From positions 248,001-312,000 of the forward strand of contig NZ_KE136472.1 in NCBI RefSeq assembly GCF_000407145.1: a DNA stretch of 64,000 bases. Reading direction: 5' to 3'. The translations under genes were made by a program, and so were the position numbers. Positions 30,178 through 38,689 of the stretch are shown here, piece after piece. The notes beneath the pieces are model-generated. The model made no database searches. It worked only from the letters and a program-made list of their open reading frames with translations, and was not told the DNA's origin. Numbering within the stretch: the stretch's first letter is position 1; the number at the start of each line of letters is the position of its first letter. Origin of the DNA: Enterococcus caccae ATCC BAA-1240. Its GTDB lineage: Bacteria > Bacillota > Bacilli > Lactobacillales > Enterococcaceae.

Positions 30178-30289
30178 TTACTTTATCGTAAAACTGACAT
30201 CCAGTGAATAATTAGCAACTATGTTTAATACGAAAAAAACTAGTTAGTAAAGGCTTTTTTTATAGCTAGAAGAATAAGAAAGGTCCAAT

Positions 30290-30341
30290 AACTAAAAACA
30301 CTGAAACAAATGTCCTATGATTTGTTTCAGTGCTTTTAGTT
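30290..30341. terminator. Bidirectional terminator between oatA and the GNAT gene
   Basis: A 21-base stem with few mismatches (30290-30310 with 30321-30341), A-rich on the left arm and T-rich on the right. It overlaps the stop codon of the minus-strand GNAT gene. Confidence 0.8.
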
Positions 30342-30861
30342 AGCTTAGTATCAATTGATATGCGATTCGATCACCATCCAGAACGGGTAATAAAATTTCT
30401 CCTTGATAGTTGAAACCTGCTTTTTTTATTAGTCGTTGCATTGTGTCATTTTTGGGGTGTGTGTCGATTCGAACATCTAGATAGTTATTTAGTCTAGCAG
30501 TTGTAATGAGGTAATTCATTAAAAGCAACGCTAAACCATTACCTTGATAGTTTGGATCAAGAGCTACACGATGGATTGTCGCATAAGGTTGATTAGTTTT
30601 TTGCCACTGGCCATTTGTGATTTGTTCATAAGGGAGTTCAATATCAGTTGAAAGAATCCCCAGACCTGCTATTTCATGGTCAACAATTAATACATAACAT
30701 TGTTGAACTAAGATATCTTGCTCTAGTTGCTCTTTACTGGGACCATCACCATTTTGCCACTGCGGAATATTTTTATCATGGAGGAGTTGTCTTGCAGAGG
30801 TAATAATTTCCATGATTTTATTAAGATCGTTGGGTACAGCTTTTCTTAAATAGACAACCAT
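30340..30861 (-). CDS. GNAT family N-acetyltransferase
   Basis: A 173-residue acetyltransferase. The acetyl-CoA loop VALDPNYQGNGLALLLMNYL (motif A) and the closing PKNDTMQRLIKKAGFNYQGE (motif B) are clear. Substrate unknown. The N-terminal part (IITSARQLLHDKNIPQWQNG) is typical of a subset of enterococcal and lactococcal GNATs of uncharacterised role. It sits 24 bases downstream of the Nudix regulator gene on the same strand, so the two are probably co-transcribed. Confidence 0.85.
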   Translation of the reverse strand: MVVYLRKAVPNDLNKIMEIITSARQLLHDKNIPQWQNGDGPSKEQLEQDILVQQCYVLIVDHEIAGLGILSTDIELPYEQITNGQWQKTNQPYATIHRVALDPNYQGNGLALLLMNYLITTARLNNYLDVRIDTHPKNDTMQRLIKKAGFNYQGEILLPVLDGDRIAYQLILS

Positions 30862-30885
30862 ATTATTGTCCCTTCTTATTGGTAA

Positions 30886-31722
30886 TTATTTTTTGTATGA
30901 ATCTTCTGGTCTCAACTGATATATTTTTGAAGGTCGACCAATCCCTACAGGCCGTTCCCCAATCTCTTCAAAGTGATGGAGCATTGCTTTTTTAAAGTTG
31001 GAGTGATCGATCGTTTTGTAATCCACACCAGAAAACTTAGCAAAAACTTTGCGTGCTTCTGTGATTGTAAAGTCATTGCCTAAAACTTGAAGTACTTGGG
31101 GATCATGCTCCATTTTATTGGCTACTCGATTGAATGCTTTTAGAATGATTTCACTATGGTCAAAAGCTAGAGTATCTTTCCCAGTCGAAGCTCCTGTGTT
31201 GAGATCTAGAATAATTTCCACATCACCATTAGTAAGAGCTAGGATATTTTCTTTTCGATCCATTGTAAACCAGCGAACTTCTTTTGCATCATCGCCAGCT
31301 ATTAACGGCTCTTCACCAATAAAGGCTAGATAGCTAACAGTCACGACCCAGCCACGTGGATCACGATCAGGTCGGCTAAAACTATGAAGTTGTTCAATAT
31401 TATCTTTAGAAATAATTACGCCAGTTTCTTCTTGTGTCTCTCGTAGAACACTTTCTCCAGTGGATTCATTTCGATTTACAAACCCACCAGGTAAAGCCCA
31501 TGAATTTTGATAGGGATGACCTTTTCTTTTGATTAGTAGGATTTTTAATTGATCTTCTTCTTTGTTATAGCACATCAATACAATATCTACAGTCAGAGAA
31601 GGTTTTTCGTATTCAGGAAGTTCTTGTTGATGGTACCATGTCAAAAACTTAGCTTCATCCGCTTGTTGTTCGTAATATTGTTTTTCTTCTTCCTTAGAAT
31701 TAAAGTATGTCAAGTTATTCAT
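30886..31722 (-). CDS. Nudix-domain regulator with winged helix (NrtR-like)
   Basis: A 278-residue protein. Residues about 42-185 are a Nudix domain with a complete Nudix box at 80-102 (GGFVNRNESTGESVLRETQE then ETGV). Residues about 205-275 form a winged-helix DNA-binding domain (NDFTITEARKVFAKFSGVDY ... GIGRPSKIYQL). This layout is that of NrtR, a repressor of NAD synthesis and salvage genes that senses ADP-ribose. The box being intact means enzymatic activity is possible. The ATG at 31722 directly abuts its GAGAGG site; a TTG three codons on (31713) is better spaced and may be the true start. Confidence 0.8.
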   Translation of the reverse strand: MNNLTYFNSKEEEKQYYEQQADEAKFLTWYHQQELPEYEKPSLTVDIVLMCYNKEEDQLKILLIKRKGHPYQNSWALPGGFVNRNESTGESVLRETQEETGVIISKDNIEQLHSFSRPDRDPRGWVVTVSYLAFIGEEPLIAGDDAKEVRWFTMDRKENILALTNGDVEIILDLNTGASTGKDTLAFDHSEIILKAFNRVANKMEHDPQVLQVLGNDFTITEARKVFAKFSGVDYKTIDHSNFKKAMLHHFEEIGERPVGIGRPSKIYQLRPEDSYKK

Positions 31723-31738
31723 CCTCTCTACATTAGAT

Positions 31739-31750
31739 AAAAGTACTTTT
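31739..31750. promoter_or_regulatory. Candidate operator in the Nudix-regulator promoter
   Basis: AAAAGTACTTTT, a perfect 12-base palindrome, lies just downstream of a TACAAT -10 element (complement of 31757-31762) and upstream of the start codon. An autoregulatory operator fits this position, but the recognised sequence of this regulator is unknown. Confidence 0.35.
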
Positions 31751-32053
31751 TACTTTATTGTATCATTATCAACAAGAAAAACAACTAAAGACTATGAGTT
31801 CGTGAAAGAAAAAGGGAATATTGTTCGGATAAAATCTATAGACATACAGATGAATAATGATAGGATTTTCTTTCTCCAAGAGTTGTTTGTAATAAAACTT
31901 CATAACAAGGTGTGAACAATATGAATAGAACCATTGAATCAATAAATAGATATTTTTTATTTTAGTTAACTATAAAAAAAAAGAGGTTGACATTAGTGGT
32001 GTAACATAGTATTTTAAAATTATAAAATATTATTAATAGTTTGGAGAGAACGA
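31751..32053. other. Divergent intergenic region, Nudix regulator / bioY
   Basis: About 300 bases holding the outward promoters of the two genes and no gene. A 14-codon frame at 31921 (MNRTIESINRYFLF) is too short to support. Confidence 0.5.
31963..32015 (+). promoter_or_regulatory. bioY promoter with possible BirA-type operator
   Basis: TTGACA (31987-31992), a 17-base spacer and TATTTT (32010-32015) form the promoter. TAGTTAACT (31963-31971) and GGTTGACAT (31985-31993) resemble the two half-sites of the biotin repressor BirA (TTGTTAACY and its complement). Their spacing of 13 is shorter than usual, so the operator call is tentative. Confidence 0.4.
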
Positions 32054-32605
32054 ATGAAAACGAAAGATATCACGAAAATCGCTATTATGATTAGTATTAT
32101 TATTGTTCTAGGATTTTTTCCGCCGATACCAATTGGTTTACTACCAGTACCTATTGTGATTCAAAATGCCGGATTTATGCTTAGTGGTTTGCTACTGGGA
32201 AAAAAGAATGGAACGATTGCAACATTGCTTTTCCTAGTACTTGTAGCTATTGGTTTTCCTGTACTGGCTGGAGGACGAGGAGGGGTCACGGTTTTTCTTG
32301 GGATTACAGCGGGGTATCTTTTTGCCTATCCTTTTGCAACGTTTTTAATAGGTTGGGCAAATGAAAAGTTCAATCCTAATAATCAAAACGTTATATATGC
32401 TTTTGGAATCAGCTTCGTTTTTGGTGCATTATTTATTGATCTTTGTGGAGCAATTGGGATGACGCTATTATCTGATATGAGTTTATCAAAAAGTTTGATA
32501 GCGAATCTAACATTTATCCCAGGAGATACGGTCAAAGCGTTTTTAACTGCTTTTATAGCACAAAGAATTTCAAAATCTCTTAGTCAAAGGAGAGTAAATG
32601 GATGA
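32054..32605 (+). CDS. bioY: Biotin transporter BioY (ECF S component)
   Basis: A 183-residue membrane protein with six hydrophobic segments. The BioY signature region GGRGGVTVFLGITAGYLFAYPFATFLIGW is present, as is the N-terminal VVIQNAGFMLSGLLLG-like segment (here IVIQNAGFMLSG). It binds biotin and works with the shared ECF energising module encoded elsewhere, since none is next to it. The start follows TTTGGAGAG. The stop overlaps the start of the CHY zinc-finger gene by four bases (ATGA), so the two are translationally coupled. Confidence 0.92.
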   Translation: MKTKDITKIAIMISIIIVLGFFPPIPIGLLPVPIVIQNAGFMLSGLLLGKKNGTIATLLFLVLVAIGFPVLAGGRGGVTVFLGITAGYLFAYPFATFLIGWANEKFNPNNQNVIYAFGISFVFGALFIDLCGAIGMTLLSDMSLSKSLIANLTFIPGDTVKAFLTAFIAQRISKSLSQRRVNG

Positions 32606-32928
32606 AAATATATGGTGCAACGATTGATAATGAAGGACGATGCCTGCATTATCAATCGTCCGTGGATATCGTGGCCAATAAATGCTATTTTTGTAAAAAA
32701 TATTATGCTTGTTTTCATTGTCATGATGAACTAGAAGACCATCTTTTTTCAGCTTGGCCAATCTCAAAGGATTCAAATGAAAAAATAGTTCTTTGCGGTG
32801 TTTGTCAAAGTGAAATGACAGCCAAAGACTATCAAGAGCATGCTAAATGTTTAAATTGCGGGCATTTATTTAATCCTGGTTGCTCATTACATAGTCAGAT
32901 TTATTTTTGTTCATCAATAAGAGCTTGA
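32602..32928 (+). CDS. CHY zinc-finger protein
   Basis: A 108-residue cysteine-rich protein. The motif order GRCLHYQS, CYFCKKYYACFHCHDELEDH, CGVCQSEMTA and CLNCGHLFNPGC matches the CHY zinc finger, which binds several zinc ions. Function in bacteria is not known. Eukaryotic homologues are ubiquitin ligases, which does not transfer here. Coupled to bioY by a four-base overlap. Confidence 0.85.
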   Translation: MKIYGATIDNEGRCLHYQSSVDIVANKCYFCKKYYACFHCHDELEDHLFSAWPISKDSNEKIVLCGVCQSEMTAKDYQEHAKCLNCGHLFNPGCSLHSQIYFCSSIRA

Positions 32929-32961
32929 GATAGAAAGGAGCAATCTGGAAATAAGTGAGTC

Positions 32962-33099
32962 ATGATTTTTCAACCATTTTTACGTAGTTATTGGGTGAAA
33001 AAAGTGAATGACGAACGGATGTTGGATAGTCTCTACTTACTTATACGAGCTAGGCGCATTTATCCCAGTTTTTCCTATGATAAGTCAGATAGAAAATAA
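32962..33099 (+). CDS. Doubtful short ORF, 45 codons
   Basis: An ATG frame starting MIFQPFLRSYWVKKVNDERM and ending DKSDRK, basic, with no similarity that I recognise. An AAAGGAG sequence occurs 21 bases upstream, too far for normal initiation. It lies directly after the CHY gene and could be a relic or chance. Confidence 0.2.
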   Translation: MIFQPFLRSYWVKKVNDERMLDSLYLLIRARRIYPSFSYDKSDRK

Positions 33100-33222
33100 C
33101 TAAGGGGAGTTCAATTATTGTAGACTGATGCTCGTAATAAATACCTCTCATACTCATTTGTTTTTAGAATCAGAAAGTAAAGTTAAACTTCTTTTCATTC
33201 TTCATAATAAATCCAAAAAAAG

Positions 33223-33276
33223 AAAATAGAGGAGGCTGGGACATAACTCTACGAGTCACATCCCGGCCTTCTCTAT
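33223..33276. terminator. Bidirectional hairpin before telA end
   Basis: An imperfect stem of more than 20 base pairs (33223-33249 with 33253-33276) flanked by AAAA on the left and TTTTT on the right. The inner part (GGGACATAACTC / GAGTCACATCCC) is a variant of the hairpin family seen at 18664-18700. Confidence 0.8.
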
Positions 33277-33286
33277 TTTTAGTTTA

Positions 33287-34474
33287 TTATTGAGTGAGCT
33301 CTAATAATTTACTCTTTAAATCTTGTTCCATATGACCCAATTCGATTTCAGCAGCACGGCGTTTTTCTTTACCTTCTTGCTGAATTCTCAAGGTTTCTTG
33401 GATTGTTTCAACTAAATCATTTTGTGTTTTTTGTAGAGTTTCGATGTCAACGATCCCGCGCTCATTTTCTTTAGCTGTTTCGATTGCAGAGATTTTCAGC
33501 ATTTCAGAATTTTTCTTTAACAGGTCATTCGTTGTTTCAGAAACTTGACGTTGCGCAGTAACCGCATCTTTTTGACGTAAAAGTGTCAAAGCAATCACTA
33601 CTTGGTTTTTCCAAAGTGGAATTGCGGTGTTGATAGATGCTTGAATTTTTTCTGCCAAAGCTTGATTTGTATTTTGAATCAAACGAATTTGAGGTGCTTG
33701 TTGGATCGTGATTTGACGTGCTAAACGTAAATCATGCGTTCGTTTATCTAAACGGTCTAAAAATTGTGTATAGTCATTAGCAATTTGAACATCCATTTGA
33801 TCACCAGATTCTTCAGCTTTTTTCATGGCCTCAGGGATGATCGTGGTTTGTAATTCTTCCATTTTTAATTCGCCAGCCGCAATATAAATATTCAATGCAT
33901 CAAAATAGTCTTTATTTTTATTATATAATTGATCCAGCATTAAGTTATCTTTCAAAAGACCATTTTTTTCGTGGTCTAATTTTATCGATATTTTATCGAT
34001 TTGGGCCCCGATTTTTTGATATTTAGCAGTGATCTCGAAAACTGATTGTTTTACCTTACCAAGCATTTTTGAAAAGAAATTTCCTTCTCCAACTCTAAGC
34101 TGATCAGGATTAGCTTCGCTTAAACGGTACATTAAGTCAGTTAAAGAGTCGCCAACTGGGCCTATGTCTTGTGCTTGGACATGGTTTAACATTGATTGCG
34201 AAAATTCACTTAATTTCGTTTGGGCGGCAGAGCCATAAGTAATCACAGCTTGCGAATCTTGAACATCGATTTTTGAAGCAAGTTCTCTTGCTTGAGCTTG
34301 TCTGTCTGCAGGTAATTTATCGACTAAGCGATCAGCTACTTGCTGATCTTGCAGCGCAGAAATTTCACTTTGTTGCGTTGTTGTCAGCGAATCAACAGGC
34401 GTTGAAAAGGGATTATTTAATAAATCATCCAGCGTATCATTTACTGGTGTTACATCTTTTTGATTATTTTCCAT
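33287..34474 (-). CDS. telA: Toxic anion resistance protein TelA family
   Basis: A 395-residue soluble, highly helical protein of the TelA/KlaA family. The body shows the conserved segments ([58 protein letters not shown]). First named for tellurite resistance, it is now regarded as a general envelope-stress or antimicrobial tolerance factor in Listeria and relatives. The mechanism is unknown. ATG 34474 follows AGGAGG; the longer frame to 34555 lacks a site. It follows xpaC on the same strand, as in other Firmicutes. Confidence 0.9.
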   Translation of the reverse strand: MENNQKDVTPVNDTLDDLLNNPFSTPVDSLTTTQQSEISALQDQQVADRLVDKLPADRQAQARELASKIDVQDSQAVITYGSAAQTKLSEFSQSMLNHVQAQDIGPVGDSLTDLMYRLSEANPDQLRVGEGNFFSKMLGKVKQSVFEITAKYQKIGAQIDKISIKLDHEKNGLLKDNLMLDQLYNKNKDYFDALNIYIAAGELKMEELQTTIIPEAMKKAEESGDQMDVQIANDYTQFLDRLDKRTHDLRLARQITIQQAPQIRLIQNTNQALAEKIQASINTAIPLWKNQVVIALTLLRQKDAVTAQRQVSETTNDLLKKNSEMLKISAIETAKENERGIVDIETLQKTQNDLVETIQETLRIQQEGKEKRRAAEIELGHMEQDLKSKLLELTQ

Positions 34475-34693
34475 TATTGGTCCTCCTAAATTTAAAAGCT
34501 GAAAGAGCTTGATCAGATTCAACACAAAGAGAGATAAAAAATAACGGATATGCATTTGTCTTATTTATTTTTATCTTTTTTCGGAAACCTCAATATTCAG
34601 AGTTTTAATTCTTTTGAATTGATGAGATTGAAACTGAGCGTAGTGGCTAGCCTGTAAAGCTAGATCATATAGTAGCTACAAAATTTCTGCAGA

Positions 34694-35359
34694 CTATTCC
34701 TGATTATTACTACTTTCATTATCTCTTTTTAAGCTGTTTTTAGCAACAGAAATCTCAACATCTAAGTCTTCTAAATCTTCTGCTACAAACTGTTCGTAAT
34801 CTTTTTTGATCAGTTTTGAGACTTGATCAATGATTTGCGCACTTTCTTCTAACTTTTCATATGTTTGTTTGTTTTTAATCTCATGAGCGTCTATTTCTAA
34901 GTACTTGCTCGTTAAATCAACTAAGTTTGGTAAATGCGTGTACAGAAAGTGATTGGCCAAATGCAATTTCTTTGGTTCTTTCACTAATTCTTTAAAGAGC
35001 GCTTTTGAAACTTTTAATGTATCATTACGCAAATCGATTGCTCTTAATTTAGTAGAGGCATTCATATTCTCTTGTAATCGAACGATTTGTCTCTTAGTAC
35101 TATTCATTGTATCTCGGAAAAAGTCGATCTCTTGATCGGTCATCCCTAATTGTGCATAGTGTTCTTCTTTGGTTTTTGTAAGATTAGGTAATGGATTTTC
35201 CGTTTTTCTCGTTTTTTTCTTTGACCCAACAAAAAGTAAAATCAGTGCGATCAAAAGAACCACAGCAATAACTGGTGTGTGGATATCAGTAACAAGGCGC
35301 AAAATCAAACCTATTAAAAGTAAACCTGCAACTATTTTGATACTGTTTCTATTTCTCAT
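34694..35359 (-). CDS. xpaC: XpaC-like protein (5-bromo-4-chloroindolyl phosphate hydrolysis family)
   Basis: A 221-residue protein with two N-terminal membrane helices (residues about 8-23 and 28-46), then a long helical cytosolic domain rich in Lys, Glu and Leu. The family is named after a Bacillus gene associated with hydrolysis of a chromogenic phosphate, but enzyme activity is not established. It lies upstream of telA (220 bases apart) and almost certainly works with it at the membrane. The start follows GGAGGG. Confidence 0.82.
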   Translation of the reverse strand: MRNRNSIKIVAGLLLIGLILRLVTDIHTPVIAVVLLIALILLFVGSKKKTRKTENPLPNLTKTKEEHYAQLGMTDQEIDFFRDTMNSTKRQIVRLQENMNASTKLRAIDLRNDTLKVSKALFKELVKEPKKLHLANHFLYTHLPNLVDLTSKYLEIDAHEIKNKQTYEKLEESAQIIDQVSKLIKKDYEQFVAEDLEDLDVEISVAKNSLKRDNESSNNQE

Positions 35360-35634
35360 TCAAGTTCCCTCCAATCATTCATTCCATCGGAAGCGACGAG
35401 CCTCCGCTACATAAGTTATTTTAGCACATTCTTATGTATAAAGAATATCAGTCCAAAGGTTGATTTTGATATTTAGAGAAAATGTAAGAATTGGCAAGGG
35501 AAAATCGTGTTTTTTCCTACTTTAGATGTAGTGTGAATGAAATTGTTCACAAAAAAGTCAAAAGAAAAAAGAGAAAAAATTAAAAACGTGATGTATAATA
35601 GAAGATAACGATTTTGGTAAAAAGGAGAAACATT

Positions 35635-36327
35635 GTGAAGAAAATAAAAATCATAACGATATTTTTAATAGGATTGTTGGTCACAGGATGTTCTTCACAT
35701 AAAGTGGAGGAAGAAGAAGATTTCGACGTTTTTAGAGATCAAACTAGTTCAAGCATTGAGGAATCAAGTTCATATGGTGACGATGAAGTATTTTATGAAC
35801 CTCGTGATAAAACGACAAATGATACTGTTGATGAAAAGACTTCAGCGACAGAAGAACCTAAAGAACAACCTAAAGATCCAAAAGGCAAAATAGAAGTTAT
35901 TAAGACTAAAAATGGCAATTTTAAAATAGAAATGACAGATGGCTGGCAGACAGTTGAGGCAAAAGAGTTGAGTGATAATGCTGATGTCAGTTTGAAGAAT
36001 GCCGTTAATGAAGAATATTACATGGTTTTAAGTGAAGCTAAAAAAGGTTTTGACAACTTCGATGGGTTCAAAAACTCGGTTGATTTATCTGACTTGGGAG
36101 AGACCAAAAACGAAAAAAAGGAAGAGATTAGCTATCATGATTTAAAAGGAGAACGCCGTATGTTTACAGCGGTTAAAGATGGCGTTGAAGTTTATTATAT
36201 CTATGATTTAATGGAAGGAAAAGATCATTATTTACAATGTATCAGTTGGACTTTAGGTAGTAAGAAAAGTGCTAATGAAGCTGATTTAATTAAAATCATG
36301 AACTCTCTAGTCGAATTGGAAAAATAA
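35635..36327 (+). CDS. Predicted lipoprotein, 230 aa
   Basis: A secreted, lipid-anchored protein. The signal peptide MKKIKIITIFLIGLLVTGC ends in a lipobox LVTGC, so Cys19 would be lipidated. An acidic, Ser/Thr/Pro-rich linker follows (about 22-85), then a compact domain (TKNGNFKIEMTDGWQTVEA ... MEGKDHYLQCISWTLGSKKS) that resembles PsbP/DUF-type lipoprotein domains. I cannot name the family with confidence. GTG 35635 is chosen because AAAAGGAG is correctly spaced before it; TTG 35614 precedes that site. TATAAT at 35594-35599 is a likely -10. Confidence 0.8.
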   Translation: MKKIKIITIFLIGLLVTGCSSHKVEEEEDFDVFRDQTSSSIEESSSYGDDEVFYEPRDKTTNDTVDEKTSATEEPKEQPKDPKGKIEVIKTKNGNFKIEMTDGWQTVEAKELSDNADVSLKNAVNEEYYMVLSEAKKGFDNFDGFKNSVDLSDLGETKNEKKEEISYHDLKGERRMFTAVKDGVEVYYIYDLMEGKDHYLQCISWTLGSKKSANEADLIKIMNSLVELEK

Positions 36328-36352
36328 GAAAAGAATCAAAAATCAAGATATT

Positions 36353-36396
36353 TAGAGAGTAGTAAGACTGATTTTAGTTTTATTTCTCTCTATTTC
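36353..36396 (+). terminator. Weak terminator after the lipoprotein gene
   Basis: TAGAGAG (36353-36359) pairs with CTCTCTA (36386-36392), with further partial pairing inside and a short T tail. Confidence 0.5.
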
Positions 36397-36522
36397 TTCT
36401 GAAATGATTTAAATAATCGCAAAAATCTCTATTTAAGGTCTATAAAGGATTCACAAAAAGATCGATAAGTGATAAAATTTCAAAATTGAGGTATTATATC
36501 CATAGAAAGATTGGTGAACTGC

Positions 36523-37107
36523 ATGATGAACTTCAAAGAGTTTGAAGAAAAGACGATTTCTAGAAAAGAGATATTTAAAGGTCAGATCATTGACGTTGTT
36601 TTAGATGAAGTCCGCTTACCAAACGGTGAAACAAGTACCAGAGAATTAGTTTTCCACCCTGGCGCTGTGGCAGTCATTCCGATTACAGCAGATAACAAGA
36701 TGATCATGGTTAAACAATTTCGTAAACCAATGGAAAAAGTCCTTCTAGAAATTCCAGCTGGAAAGATTGATCCTGGTGAGCAGGATCATCCGAAAGAAAC
36801 TGCAGAACGGGAATTGGAAGAAGAGACTGGTTATCGTGCGGATACATTTACGTTTGTAACATCTATGTATGTTTCTCCAGGTTTTGCAAATGAACTCCTT
36901 CATATTTATTATGCTGAAGATTTACAAAAAGTTCCCGATCCTCGTCCTAAAGATGATGATGAAATTTTAGAACTATATACCTTAACCTTAAATGAAGCAA
37001 AAGCAGAAATTGAAAGTGGCTTGATTTGTGATGCAAAAACAATTTTTGCTGTACAATATTGGGAATTACAACAACTGAAGAAGCTGTTGAAGGAGGATGG
37101 ACAATGA
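36523..37107 (+). CDS. nudF: ADP-ribose pyrophosphatase (Nudix)
   Basis: A 194-residue Nudix hydrolase of the ADP-ribose pyrophosphatase group, splitting ADP-ribose to AMP and ribose-5-phosphate. The Nudix box (GKIDPGEQDHPKETAERELE then EETGY) and the GAVAVIPI and MYVSPGFANE segments match Bacillus NudF. The start is ATG 36523 or 36526; GGTGA at 36512-36516 is the likely ribosome site, and the TTG at 36511 is rejected. First gene of an operon with a small membrane protein, mtnN and probably pncA, all linked to nucleoside and NAD turnover. Confidence 0.9.
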   Translation: MMNFKEFEEKTISRKEIFKGQIIDVVLDEVRLPNGETSTRELVFHPGAVAVIPITADNKMIMVKQFRKPMEKVLLEIPAGKIDPGEQDHPKETAERELEEETGYRADTFTFVTSMYVSPGFANELLHIYYAEDLQKVPDPRPKDDDEILELYTLTLNEAKAEIESGLICDAKTIFAVQYWELQQLKKLLKEDGQ

Positions 37108-37400
37108 GTAAAGGTCCGCTGATTACTCGGACGGAATTGCGGAAACGAAAAGAAGAAGAAGAGAAAGCCGCACAAAAACTATTTGAGCAAGAACAAAAAT
37201 TAGCGGACAAAGAGTACCGTAAAAAGGAAAAAGAAATTTCTAATTTTTATCGAAAAGAGCATAAAAAACAAAAAGAAATAACCAAGTCACGTTCAAATGA
37301 GCAAACAAAAATTCGTGAACGCAGTAATACGTTAACTAAAGCGATCATTGTTGTGGCGATTTTGTTAGCTATTGTAATATTTATAGTATTGAATTTATAG
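37104..37400 (+). CDS. Small basic coiled-coil protein with C-terminal membrane anchor
   Basis: A 98-residue protein. Residues 1-72 are extremely charged (ELRKRKEEEEKAAQKLFEQE ... EYRKKEKEI) and predicted helical. Residues 75-97 form one membrane helix (KAIIVVAILLAIVIFIVLNL). It would be a tail-anchored protein with its charged part in the cytosol. Its ATG overlaps the nudF stop (ATGA) after an AAGGAGGA site, so its translation is coupled to nudF. Function unknown. The gene is commonly found between nudF and mtnN in enterococci, to my knowledge, which suggests a shared process. Confidence 0.85.
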   Translation: MSKGPLITRTELRKRKEEEEKAAQKLFEQEQKLADKEYRKKEKEISNFYRKEHKKQKEITKSRSNEQTKIRERSNTLTKAIIVVAILLAIVIFIVLNL

Positions 37401-37416
37401 AGAAGAGGATGTCACA

Positions 37417-38109
37417 ATGAAAATTGGAATTATCGGTGCGATGGATCAAGAAGTGAAAATTTTAAAAGAAGCGTTATCTGATACTCGATCTTGGGAAAGA
37501 GCAGGTGCATTATTTATTTCAGGTTCTTTGGGACGTCACGAAGTAATTGTTGTTCGTTCTGGAATAGGCAAAGTGTTGTCTGCTGTAACCACGACGTTAT
37601 TGATTCATCAATATGGTGTAAACATGGTGATCAACACAGGATCTGCTGGTGGTATTGGAAAAGGTTTAGCGGTTGGGGATGTAGTGATTGCAGATAAACT
37701 AGCCTATTTCGATGTAGATGTGACAGGCTTTGGCTACGAACTTGGCCAATTACCTGGCATGCCTTTGTATTATGAATCCAGCGAGTATTTAAAATCAGAA
37801 ATGAAAAAAGCTGCTGAAAAAACAGGAATGTCGATTCATCATGGATTGATTGTAACGGGAGATTCCTTTGTGAATGATAAGGAAAAAGTGAAGGACATCA
37901 TCACTGAATTTCCAGAAGCGCTAGCGTGTGAGATGGAAGGCGCGGCTATCGCTCAAGCTGCAGCACAATTCAATATTCCATTTTTAGTGGTTAGAGCGAT
38001 TAGCGATACTGCAGATCATGAAGCTTCTCAAACGTTTGATGAATTTATTGAAGAAGCAGGAGAAAAATCTGCTCAAATGGTGATTCATTTTGTAGAGCAC
38101 CTTGTTTAG
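37417..38109 (+). CDS. mtnN: 5'-methylthioadenosine/S-adenosylhomocysteine nucleosidase
   Basis: A 230-residue enzyme (also called Pfs) cleaving adenine from methylthioadenosine and S-adenosylhomocysteine. This recycles SAM by-products and supplies the S-ribosylhomocysteine used for AI-2 synthesis. MKIGIIGAMDQEVKILKEAL, the catalytic Glu-containing EMEGAAIAQAA and the Asp in VRAISDTADH are all present. It is 16 bases after the small membrane protein gene, with a good AGAGGA site. Confidence 0.95.
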   Translation: MKIGIIGAMDQEVKILKEALSDTRSWERAGALFISGSLGRHEVIVVRSGIGKVLSAVTTTLLIHQYGVNMVINTGSAGGIGKGLAVGDVVIADKLAYFDVDVTGFGYELGQLPGMPLYYESSEYLKSEMKKAAEKTGMSIHHGLIVTGDSFVNDKEKVKDIITEFPEALACEMEGAAIAQAAAQFNIPFLVVRAISDTADHEASQTFDEFIEEAGEKSAQMVIHFVEHLV

Positions 38110-38136
38110 GCCATTATACTAATTGGAGGATCTGGA

Positions 38137-38685
38137 ATGAAAGCGTTGATTTCAATTGATTATACGAATGATTTTGTTGCAACGGACGGGGCATTAACGA
38201 CTGGTGATGCAGGACAAGCAATTGAGCAATCACTCGTTGCTGTGACTAAAATGTTTACTGAAAATAAAGATTTTGTGGTTTATGCGGTTGATCGGCACGA
38301 GCAAAATGATCCCTATCATCCAGAAAATGCTCTATTTCCAGCCCATAATCTCGCGGATACGATCGGTCGAAAACTGTATGGAAATCTTGCAAAAGTTTAT
38401 GAGGATAGTCGTGAACAAGCAAATGTTTATTGGCTTGACAAACGTCATTATTCAGCTTTTAGTGGAACTGATTTAGATATTCGTTTGCGAGAGAGAAAGA
38501 TTTCAGAAGTTCATTTAGTCGGTGTTTGCACAGATATTTGCGTTCTACACACGGCTGTGGACGCTTATAATTTAGGCTATAAAATTGTTATCCATAAAAA
38601 TTCTGTTGCAAGTTTTGATCCAGTGGGACATGAATGGGCTTTAACGCATTTTAAACAAACACTTGGTGCAGAGATAGTAGAATAA
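38137..38685 (+). CDS. pncA: Nicotinamidase / isochorismatase-family hydrolase
   Basis: A 182-residue cysteine hydrolase that deamidates nicotinamide to nicotinate in NAD salvage. The catalytic Asp is in IDYTNDFVATDGAL, the metal-binding Asp/His in AVDRHEQNDPYHPE, and the nucleophile Cys in LVGVCTDICVLHTAVDA. This is the Firmicute form that tolerates a GALTTGDAG opening. It lies 27 bases after mtnN behind an AATTGGAGGA site and is probably the last gene of the nudF operon. Confidence 0.92.
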   Translation: MKALISIDYTNDFVATDGALTTGDAGQAIEQSLVAVTKMFTENKDFVVYAVDRHEQNDPYHPENALFPAHNLADTIGRKLYGNLAKVYEDSREQANVYWLDKRHYSAFSGTDLDIRLRERKISEVHLVGVCTDICVLHTAVDAYNLGYKIVIHKNSVASFDPVGHEWALTHFKQTLGAEIVE

Positions 38686-38689
38686 ATAG

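Larger units (their letters stand above)
32929..33286. other. Gap between the CHY gene and telA
   Basis: Holds a doubtful 45-codon frame (32962-33099) and a bidirectional terminator (33223-33276). Nothing else recognised. Confidence 0.5.

Noticed and set aside
31921-31965. 14-codon peptide MNRTIESINRYFLF upstream of bioY as a leader peptide
   Set aside because: It ends before the predicted bioY promoter and has no associated terminator or regulatory codons.
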